Shown here piece by piece: positions 48,495-58,310 of a DNA stretch of 64,000 bases. Both the position numbers and the translations under genes were made by a program. Under the pieces are notes generated by a model. It saw only the letters and a list, made by a program, of their open reading frames with translations. It was not told the origin of the DNA and did not search any database. The stretch is from assembly GCA_037501455.1 (NCBI GenBank), contig CM074858.1, positions 75,056,501 to 75,120,500 of the forward strand, in the 5' to 3' direction. The DNA is from Lantana camara. Lineage: Eukaryota; Streptophyta; Magnoliopsida; Lamiales; Verbenaceae. The stretch's first letter is position 1. Every line of letters starts with the position of its first letter.

Positions 48495-49161
48495 AAAGCT
48501 TATTTTGTATAGCAAATCGGACCGGAGCCTGTTCGAAGCCCGGTCACGAACGTGTCTTCGGATCGATTTCGATCCGGACGATGGAATGCGATAATCATTT
48601 TTACATCTCTTGTATTAGTTATGCATCCTATCCACGATTATGCTGTCTGGAAGGACTGACCACATTCACTTTAAATGTTTTTGATTATTTTCTTGCACTT
48701 ACGAAACGAGGTCGTTCAACGACCCGACGAGAACGGGGCTAATGAGGAAAAATCCTTGAGACGGGAGAACCCCAAATTCGAAACCCGTACAAGTGGGGAT
48801 CGAAATTGACCCCTTCATTCCCTATCGGATCGAAATCGATCCATCAAAAGGATCAAAATCGATCCATCAAGCATATGGGGATCGAATTCAGACCCCCACA
48901 AGAACGGATCGATCTCGATCCATTATAACAAACGAGGTCAAACTCGATCCGACACGTAACTCGGGATCAAATTTGATCCCATTACACAAAGGGGTCGGTC
49001 ACGACCCACCGCCCCATACATGAAATCCTAAGAATATTGTAATGGAAAATAAAGCGTGAGAATAAAGCAACAAAATGTTCACGCGGCGACATCCCCGGCC
49101 GCTGGGTCAAGTGAAAATAGCTTTAAAAAAAATTAAAATAAAATGCGTGAAACTATCAAGG
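48495..49161 (+). other. Tat copy B spacer between pol and the antisense gene
   Basis: Non-coding, homologous to 2025-2704, with the same GATCGA-type dyads at about 48793-48990. A short stretch present in copy A near 2235 (CCCCAAGTCCAACGAGG) is shorter here (near 48703). Confidence 0.7.
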
Positions 49162-51143
49162 CTAAGAAGGAGATGAACCCGAGGCGCCCGCGCGGCCCGA
49201 GGACTTTTTTCGACTGCGTCGGGACGACGGTAGGAAGCTCTCAATATCGATCGGAGGAGGAAGCTCGTAGACGGGATCCCTCTTATCCCTCTTGGCGAAG
49301 GCCATGTCAATAGCAAACCCGTACTTGTGGTGACGCCAATCGATGTCCACCGGAGGTTCGGCGTCTTCTTCCAATATGTCGGGATACGGATCGGGTTTAT
49401 CTAGGCTGATCGAAGCCTCGTTGAAGGACACCGGAATCAGGCCCTGGGCCTTGAGCTGATTGTGCGCAATCTTGAAGCCAGCCTCCATGTCGATCGCGGC
49501 CATGACCGTGTTCGCCTCGTCGAAGGCTGGGCCCTCCATAAACTCACGAACCGTGTACTGCTCGATCAGGCCCTTAGCCTTCCGAAAAGACTCAATCATG
49601 GGGCCGATCCTGGCCTGTCCTTCCGTCAACACGGCCGCTCGGGACGCCGCTTCCCCCTCGGCCTTCGCCTGTTGGACTTTCTCCTTGGTTTCGGCCCGGA
49701 TCTCATTGAGTTCGGTTTCATGAGCCTGTACGACTTTCTCCAGATCCTCCATCCGATCGAGGGCGCTCTGCAACTCCGCGGTACACGTTTGGGCCTCTTC
49801 CTCCCTGAGGCTCAGCAGCTCGTCCAGTCGTTCCTGTAGCTCAGCTACCTTCTCTGCCTTTGCTGACCTCAGCATGGCCTTGGCAGCCCTGTACTTCTCC
49901 TTGTACTTGACCATCTCTTCTTGATAAACCTCCACCTTCTGGGACAAGCTGATGGCAGCTGGGAGAATATCCTGTTCATGGAGGCGGGAATTGTCATGGC
50001 TCAGCAAAACAAGAATACGCAAGAAGAAACGACCCGATGCGACGGATCGTTCACGACCGACCTCAACCGGTCGATTACGAACCGAACACAAGGGATCGAG
50101 CCGAACACAAGGAGGGGGAAAGAGAGATATAAGGGGGAAGCACTTACACCGAAGATAGCCTTGCTGATCCTATACCTCTGGTGATCGACGGGCTCCTTAT
50201 GAATCACCCGTTGTTCGTCGACCACACAACCGCTGTTGAAAAGTGAGGACAACAAGCTGATATCGGGGTGCCCGACGCCAAGGTTCCGAACCGACCCATC
50301 CTCCCGGACTCTCTCAAGTTCACTAGGCCATTGAGGTGGTGGAGTCTGTTTGAAGTTTAGCAACTTACTCTTAATATCCGACCCGCTGGAATCCCCCTCG
50401 ATTTCGACCGGCACCTCTTCCACAGTCACCTTCTTCTTCCTTTTTCTCAAGCGCATGTTAGACGCCAGCTGTTCCTCCTGGGGAAGAGTCAGGTCATAAA
50501 GATTTTCGTCGAAGTCGAAATAAAGATCTAAGTGGTCCAAATTTATTACTTGGTCGGGGTCCTCAGGATCGGGCTCGACCGCATCCGATGCCTGCCCCGG
50601 CTCTTGGACATCTTCCATGGGTTGAGAGATCGAGGGGAACCTTCGACGGGGTTGTTAGGCCGCGGCTTGAGCTTCCGACAGAGCTCCGTGAATCGCAGCT
50701 ATAGCGTGGTCAACCCTTTCCCGTTCATCCTGCGGGATCGACTCGCCCTTTTTCAGCTTCATGGTCCTCCTCACCCTTTCCGCGCGACTCATGGCTAAGA
50801 TGTGCAGACCTGCAGAGACGGATCGATTAGTACCTTGAAAAAGAAGGGCGCTGAATATATGTATATATAGAGGCTAACATTCAAACACGATCCGCAACAA
50901 ACGGATCAACTCCATCCGACCCCAAACGGGTCGATATTGATCCGATACCGGCGTCGGATCGAGTTCGATCCCAATGACGATCGTTCGGCGCGTAACCCGA
51001 TCGGGCGGGTCCGGCCTGAGGCGAAGGCTCACCGAAGTGGAAATTTCGCAACCTCGTCCCCGGGACCAAACCCGCCTCGACCAAGTGCCCCGTCCTCATC
51101 AAGTACTCGGGATCGAGTGGGCCCAGGCTGGTTAGGAGCTCGA
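49162..51143 (-). pseudogene. Tat copy B antisense gene, N-terminally truncated
   Basis: Reading leftwards, only the end of the PF04195-like part remains (LLTSLGPLDPEYLMRTGHLV, near 51110). The second antisense ATG (50790-50792, TATATATA upstream at 50862-50869) follows, then an acidic stretch from 50618, an RKRKKK basic patch, and after a putative intron the coiled coil and C-terminus ending at 49162. The intron is suggested by a GTAAGT donor near 50150 and an acceptor AG near 50000. Across it the protein homology with copy A continues. The N-terminal leader and candidate promoter are gone through a 1.08 kb deletion. Role unknown. Confidence 0.72.
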
Positions 51144-51428
51144 AGTACGCACCTTGGCCATCAATGCGCCTAGAAGACCGAGCCTCCTCCTGTCTCGATG
51201 CGTGAAACGAGGCCGCTGCCACACCTAGAGGTCCGCATCGCCTTTCTCGAAGCGTAAAACGATGCCATTACCGCCCACGGGAGACCGCGTTGTTTCTCCT
51301 CGATGCGCGAAACGATGCTGCCCTTATTGCCTCAAAGACCGAACTTGGCGTACGGGGACGCGGAGGTCATGACCGAAGCGATGAAAATTACCCACGCGAA
51401 AATTCGCGCCGGTAATTTGGGGGGCCTC

Positions 51429-52604
51429 TGATACGGCATAAAATGGTCGAGCCACGTGGCACGCCTTAGAGAAAGCCACGTGGACATCACGCCACCTCAA
51501 GCGGACTAACGTCCCCGCGCCAATGAATCAACGGATCGAACCCGACCTGCTACGCCATAACGGACCAAATTCGACCCATAACCCCAATTGAGATTGATCC
51601 CTCAAGGAACAACGGATCGAACCGATCCCTATCCCAAGAGCGGATCGATTCTATCCCTAGCTCAAGGGATCGATCCGATCCCGTACATCTCTGGGATCGA
51701 TCCGATCCTGATGCTCAAGGGATCGATCCGATCCCGTACATCTCTGGGATCGATCCGATCCCGAGGCTCAATGGATCGATCCGATCCCGTGCACCTCAGG
51801 GATCGATCCGATCCCTAGGCTCAAGGGATCGATCCAATCCCATGCACCTCTGGGATCGATCCGATCCCTAGGCTCAAGGGATCGATCCGATCCCTACACC
51901 GCAAGGGATCGGGATCGATCCCATATTCCGAAATGAACGGTCTGTCCTTGTCACCCCCACGGGAACCACGCGTGAAACGTCCTCATCCCGCACGAGTCTT
52001 GGGGTCGAACTCGACCCCACTAGCGGGTTCCTCACTACGGACATGCTTCATCACGATCCGCCTGACCTCGGCCTCCCGGATCGAGATCCTACGTCACCAG
52101 GCGACAAGATGACATAAAACATCTTTGTCGGGACACGTGTAACTCCCCGGTTCGCCAAGGCTAGACGCGCTACAGTGCATTTAATGGACCTGGTACATGT
52201 CTACGCCCAAAAGGGAAACAAAGTACACCGGACCCCAAGGCACCCGCTCAGGCGTCCGATAAACGACCCGATCGACTGCAGAGCATTTAATGCATAGTCG
52301 CGGTACACACACTACTGTGTTAATTACTAAATACCCAAGTCTTGAACAGTGTTTGGTAAGCAATTTAAGAGCATTTATTTCGCTTCTCAGCATTTATTTC
52401 TCTCTCTAAAATTCTCCCACTGACTTGAGCGTCGGAGTGCCAAACTTGGGTCCAACCCCAAGTCCCCAATTTGGCCTTTGAGCTCACGTTTGTTTCAAGT
52501 GTTTTCAGATCGATTAAAGAGCCCACGTTACAAATTCTTGACTGATCGACCCGAGATTGCCAACTAGACCTCCAACTCAGCTAAACCATTTTTGGGCCGG
52601 ATCA
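51429..52604 (+). repeat. 3' LTR of Tat copy B
   Basis: The 1176 bp LTR is preceded by the purine tract TTGGGGGGCCTC (51417-51428) and ends GGATCA. The 9 bp length difference from the shared LTR is matched by loss of the TATA-box segment near 52328, although the GATCGATC arrays also differ in unit order. Many substitutions against the shared LTR show this is the older layer. Confidence 0.92.
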
Positions 52605-54326
52605 CACAGATCATAGTAACACTTGACGACAAATATGCGATGCTTGTTTGGTGTACCTTATACAACTGATATCGGTGTCCCTTGAGTATAGATTCAACGC
52701 TCACACCTCAACTCAAGGGGGATATCGCGATGGAATCCCTATAAAACAGGGTTACAGTGTGTATGTATGTTATATGAGAAGTTAGTGAGTAATCAAGAGA
52801 GTTTTAAATCACATAGGCATGAATAGTTCACATAAGTACATAACTCATTCATTATCTTGGCAACGGTTCATAACGAGTAGAAATTTCAAGTTACAATTAC
52901 TAGATCAGGTATCCAAGTTATCACAACTAAAACAACCATAGTCATCACCCACATCAAGCAAAACAAGGTAAGAGTATTTAAACGATCCATGCATGCAAAT
53001 GCCATGAATGCTTGGCGTACCGTTAACCAAAGTGTAAAAATCTTAACAAGAAAGTCAAGATGAAGCAGTAGGAGTTGATTAAGCCGACAGTGTTGCAACC
53101 CTCGTCATCTGAACCTCTTTGTCTTAAGTCTTTTCATAGAGTGGTAACTCAGCAAAGCTCGTTTATCACCAAACCCCCTTACTAGACCGTAATCCTTGCT
53201 CAACTAGAATCATCCTCAGTTTCTCCCAAAAATTTATCATTTTTGTGTTAAATCTTAGTCTGGTCATCTTCAAGGAGTTGTCCATGATTCGGTTGTCAAG
53301 TAGATATTTACCTCAGTGTTTCGTTGGGTGATCGTAGTGCTAAACACTTCCCAAAGCAATCCATGGTATATGATCTTGAAACTTGGATAAAGTCTTTCGG
53401 CATCTAAGTGTTCTATTCCCACCTCAACAGTGTCTTCCATCTCATCTTAAAGAAACACCCCAAAGAGCTAACAACCAATCTTCTCTTGTCGTTTATTGAC
53501 TCTAAACGGCACCAAAACCTTCAACACTCACCGATGGTTTGTAGCTCGTTGCTTAAGTAACATGGTTACCTATCCACATCCCTTGAACTTGATCGGATCT
53601 TATTTGATCGGATTCTTCTACATTAACTCGTTTCCATCAACAAGGTGACTACTCCCAAATAAACGAATCATCAAGGCGAAAGCTCATCAAACTCCTTCAA
53701 AACGGTTCTACTTGATCAGATTCTCCTCCATTGGCTCATTTCCTCAACAAGGTGACTACTTCCAAATGAACGATTCCTCAAGGTTAGAATTCGGTAAACT
53801 TCATCTTTCAATTGACTTTAAGGTAGTAAGTCAATATAGCAAATCTCATTCCTTCAACTCTGAACCTTTTCATGAATATTGATCTTCGTAAAGATTCCTT
53901 TCATCTTCGAATTATGGTATGTTTTCATTGTAGTACCAATAGGTAGTGTTGACGGAGGGAAATCTTAGTGTTGACTCATAGGGCACCCTGAAATTCAAAC
54001 ACTAAATTCGATGCATGTGGGTTAGAGATGCAAATGAACTGTAACACGTATATCACGTAAATGTAACAATTAGTTGCAATTTATAAAGCACATAAAATAA
54101 GATGTTGCATAATCAAAGTCATAATGTGCACACAATCATATAATCACGAAATAATTCATGCCGAAGGGTTAAAGCATCAAGTCAAACAAATGCAATGCGG
54201 AGTTATTCCTATGCCGTACTGCCTAGACAGACTCAACACGACTCAAGAGCTCGGTTTTGCAACCTAGAGCTCTGATACCACTTAAGGATGGTACACCCCA
54301 AAACGGAGGATGCCACATCCCCCGCT
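52605..54326 (-). mobile_element. Remnant of an older minus-strand chromovirus-type element (leader and LTR edge)
   Basis: A tRNA-iMet primer site (minus-strand TGGTATCAGAGC, 54269-54280) lies 8 bp from an LTR terminus at 54289 (minus strand ending GGGTGTACCA). Only 38 bp of the LTR remain before the right-hand Tekay-like element. The 1.7 kb internal part (52605-54288) has no recognisable gag or pol motif and could be LARD-like. It is cut on the left by the Tat insertion. A 9 bp inverted repeat (CCCTTGAGT / ACTCAAGGG) lies at 52679-52719. Confidence 0.75.
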
Positions 54327-56001
54327 GTAACGCCCCGATTTCTCGGACGTAAAAGTACGACGTATGTGTTTATCAATTTGCGCAAATTAATTGTTTTTAC
54401 GTGTTTTATATTTAATTTTATTATAATTGTTATTATTTTACTGTATTATATTATACTATTTTATTTTAATATTATAAATTTTAAATATATATATTTCGTA
54501 TTATATATATATATATATGTTTAATTATATTATTATTAATTTAATGATTATGCTAATTATATGTTATGTTAATTAATCATGTTTTAATTAATTAATTATT
54601 CATATATATATTTATACGTTGAGTAATATATTTATGCATGAATATCATAATTATGCATGGGAATTATTTATGCATGGATTTTATTTCATTTTGCATGGGA
54701 ATTAATATATTATGCATGAATTGCATGGAATTTCATAATTTATGCATGAATTGCATGAATGAGTTTGTTCGTTTATTTTGTGTTTCGTTCTTATATGATA
54801 TGATATTGAATTGCCACGATTTTGTAATATGTCGTACATATATGTGTTATGAACATGATTTTATGCTCAATTTATGTTTTCGAATTCATTTGATATGTTA
54901 ACGGATTTAATTTGTTTCGAGGAACCAAATCGGGGGCTAACTAGCACTTAGCGTGCCCTTGGTTCCGAATTTAATATCTTGAGCTCGGGAACTCGGATTC
55001 GAGTTTCGTCAACTCCGCTGAACTCGTAACGAAAATTCGGGTTTAGTAAACTTAGCCTTATAATTTTCCTAAGTCATTGAAACTCCGAAATCCAACCGAA
55101 AGACGAAACGGCATTCAATTTGACCTTGTTGTACAAAATCAGCCATATCTTGCCCAAACCATAGCCAAATTAACCATGGTTTGATTCTTTGAAATCCTAA
55201 CTCAACCATCTATCATGACATATCAAGCCTTGACCGAGATTATCCTCACACAATCCCCAAAACTCAGCCAAAGCTACTGTTCTTCATTCCAGTCCCGTAA
55301 CCCTTCCATCCTTGGAGATTTTGGAGCTCAAACCTCATCCAAACTTCATCCATTCATCAAGGTAAGTTAAGGGTTGTATTATATGATTAATTCTGATAAT
55401 TTCCACCCTTTCATTCATGAATTTGAGCATGGTTTCATCATTTCTGGGCGTTTTTCCGAAAATAAGAGATTTTGGGCAAAATGTTGATCTTCTTCGATTC
55501 TCAATGATTTTGATTGATTCCAAGCTTGAGATTGATTGTTTTGACATCCTCATATCATTTATGGTCATTGATTTCGTGGTTGTTGAGATATTTATGATAT
55601 ATCATTTATGACATTTTTGAGAAAATCCACCTGAAGGTCACGTACGGTTGATGACTTGTTTGAGCTTGTTTGGGACTGATATACTTGTTGAATTCATGTT
55701 GTTTTGCCGCACATTTGATGGACTTATGGACCTGAATGAAATCGGATTAATTGAGTTCAAGCTTGCCCTGTTTTTCTTCGCGTTTTGCCCTGTTTTTCAC
55801 GCTGGTTTTTGCTGTCAAAACTGCTGATATTCATTCATGCTTTTGCTGTCAACTTTCTTGGTCTTTTAGCTTGTGTTGTGTTGAGTTTTGTTGCCATTTA
55901 TGCCTTGCTTTGTTGCCTTCTTTCTTGCTGGAAATGGCTGCCTTTTTCCTGCTCTGTTTCCTGCGTGTTTTGCTGTCTGTTACGGGGGAACTGCTGCTGT
56001 G

Positions 56002-56126
56002 CGACACGGGGGTGTCGATTGTTGCTTTTCCGGTGAGACACGGGGGTGCTGTGTGGGCTGGTCTTGCTGTACCGAGACACGGGGGTGTCTCGGTCCAGGC
56101 TTAGGAGGTGACACGGGGGTGTCACC
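56002..56126 (+). repeat. Cluster of GACAC-GGGG-GTGTC hairpins in LTR
   Basis: Three perfect hairpins share the GACAC/GTGTC core with a GGGG loop, extended by different but complementary flanks: C/G (56002-56017), CGA/TCG (56073-56092) and GGT/ACC (56107-56126). A fourth copy (56037-56050) has a broken 3' arm (GTGCT). Confidence 0.88.
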
Positions 56127-57640
56127 CCGTTTTGCTTGAGTTTTTGCTGCGTTTTCCTGGACTGTTGCTACTGCCATTTCTGTTTGCTTGGTTGCTGTGT
56201 AGTGTGTTGTGTGCATGCATGAAAGTGATGTTGTGTGAGTGTTGCATGTGTATAATATATAGTATATATATATGCATGTAGTCTATATATATATTGCATG
56301 CATGGGTTATATTTATATATATGTAGTATTTATGTGATTTATGCATGCATGTGTGTGTGTGTACGTGTATATATATATTATATATATACATATGATTATG
56401 TATTGTTATATATATATTATATTATATATATTTATTATATATTCTAAATATTATTTGATTTAATTTAATTATTGAAATTAATTGGTTTATATTTCGCGTA
56501 TTTTTTCTACCGACTATTGATTGAACGTTTTATTTATTCTATTCCTAAATGTGAATTTGAATAATATGTGTTATGCTTATTAAATGGATTTAGATTAATT
56601 GATATGCATTATGAATTATGAATTTATGAATTTACGAATATTATGAATGATATGAATTTATGAAATTATGAATTTATGAACTTATGAAATTGAATGAAAT
56701 ATATGAACGAATGAATAATTATGTGTTTTAAATTTCTTAATAGTGCACATGAACATTTTTATGATATAATATGATCATTTATGCATTCATGTCATATTCA
56801 CTTCATTGCCGAGCGTCATATGTGGTCATTGAGTCTCATACCTTTTCTTTTGCACAGATTCGGGTTTGGTCGGAGACGAGGGCGAGCATTGAGACGCTTG
56901 TGCCTTTCTTTTGCTTTGGTTAAAGGTGGGTTTTTCTTCTATTAGTTAAAACAACCTTATATATTCCTTATGTGCAAAGTTTTAAGCCAAAATCGTATAT
57001 TTATATATATCGAGTCATTTCGGGTAAATAATTTCAAACGTATGACCCCCTTTCTTTTATTTATGAACCCTACCTTATGTTTGGCGAGATATTTATGATT
57101 TATGATTGTACGGGCCCCGGGACTTAGTATATGTGGCTAACCGAGGAAGCAAGGGCTGACGGGGATCCCATATACTAGTTCCAACCAAACTACGGTGATA
57201 CCGGCCCTCGTTAGGAGTTTTAGCGAGGAATGGGAGCTGAGTGCCCTTGGGGGACTCATGTACCCCCATTGGCCTATGTATGAACCGGTGGCCGGGTCTT
57301 GCAAGCCTGTCCACCACCCGGAGGAAGGAGTATATGAATGATTATGATCATGTATTTATGAGCACAAAAGATTTATGTATGATAATGAATTATTGAATAA
57401 TTAATTATGATTACACGAGGAGTAGGTTGGAGATTGTGCACGCCCACTCGCCGGGCCATAAACCCTTATGAACATTTATGAACAATTATGAATGAATATG
57501 AACGTCGTAATCCCGTTGATGTTCTCTTTTGTTTTAACCACTTGGGAAATTCTTATCAAACTTCACACGGGATTAGGGCTTGCATGTATGTGTTTAATTT
57601 ATGCGATGTTATGTATCTTATGCCCCGTTTTTATATCCAC

Positions 57641-57657
57641 CAGTCTCTTTTAGACTG
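57641..57657 (+). promoter_or_regulatory. Promoter-proximal hairpin in the Tekay-like LTR
   Basis: CAGTCT, loop CTTTT, AGACTG is a perfect 6 bp stem, 4 bp after TATATC. It is followed by TTTTCAG and GTGCAGG blocks conserved in the other chromovirus LTRs. Confidence 0.6.
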
Positions 57658-58105
57658 AACCCGGTTGTTTTCAGTTGTTTTGTGCAGGTATAGGAGTGCT
57701 AGGAGGGAATACAAGTCGTCTAGGTCTTGCATTTATGTTTAGCACTTCTTTCCGGTCTCATACTTTCATACTCTCATTATTTTTGTATATGATTATAGTT
57801 TATGCTTGGAGCGTTATGATTTTGTGGGCCGTGAGTGCCGTTGAATATTTGAATGCTCTTGTATATCTATTTTTGGAGCTTGGTGGCTCATTGTATATGT
57901 TATGTTATTCTTGCTTCCGCGAATTATATTTTAACTCTGATTTTAAGTTATCTTGAACTGATTGGTTTAAGGGTTAGTCCCGCCTAGTATAGCGTGTGTG
58001 TTGTGTCCCCGTTCGCCGTGGATTTAGCACGTGTATGGACTTCCATTTCATATACGGGTCGGGTCACGGTGCGGGGGATGTGGTACCTTACGCTCGGGTG
58101 CTACA

Positions 58106-58310
58106 TCCTTAAGTGGTATCAGAGCTTAGGGTTGCAAAACCCGGGCTCTAGTGTCGTGTTGAGTCAGTTAGGTCGTTCGGCTTTAGGAACAACTTGTCAA
58201 TGTGTTGCATATGCATTTTTTACGTGCTTGTGTGCTTTAAATTTTGAATTTTGATCGAATTAATTGCACTTGCATGCATGGACTAAAAATAGCATGCATT
58301 TCAGTATTTC
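58106..58310 (+). other. 5' leader of the right-hand Tekay-like element
   Basis: The primer site TGGTATCAGAGC (58114-58125) lies 8 bp after the LTR. The rest, up to gag, is untranslated. Confidence 0.88.

Larger units (their letters stand above)
41423..52604 (+). mobile_element. Tat-lineage Ty3/gypsy retrotransposon, copy B (complete but mutated)
   Basis: The element is 11.2 kb from LTR to LTR, with primer site, gag, protease, RT, two RNase H domains, integrase, a spacer, a truncated antisense gene and a purine tract. It shares its 5' LTR with copy A. The coding frames carry several stops, so it is not autonomous. Confidence 0.93.
54327..58105 (+). repeat. 5' LTR of the right-hand Tekay-like element
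   Basis: The 3779 bp LTR runs from TGTAACGCCCCG to GGGTGCTACA. It contains (TA)n runs (about 54485-54520 and 56360-56430), degenerate TTATGAA repeats (about 56609-56718), a GACAC-GGGG-GTGTC hairpin cluster (56002-56126), a block GGTTGGAGATTG...CACTCGCCGGGCCA (57426-57462) also present in the minus-strand Tekay LTRs, and the promoter-proximal hairpin (57641-57657). Confidence 0.93.

Noticed and set aside
54638..54901. 87-codon ORF repeated at 63187-63450
   Set aside because: It lies in both LTRs of the same element and is a translation of TGCATGAAT-type low-complexity sequence.
55751..56216. Cys/Phe-rich ORFs that could look like small secreted proteins
   Set aside because: They overlap each other in several frames across the hairpin cluster inside an LTR; no independent support.
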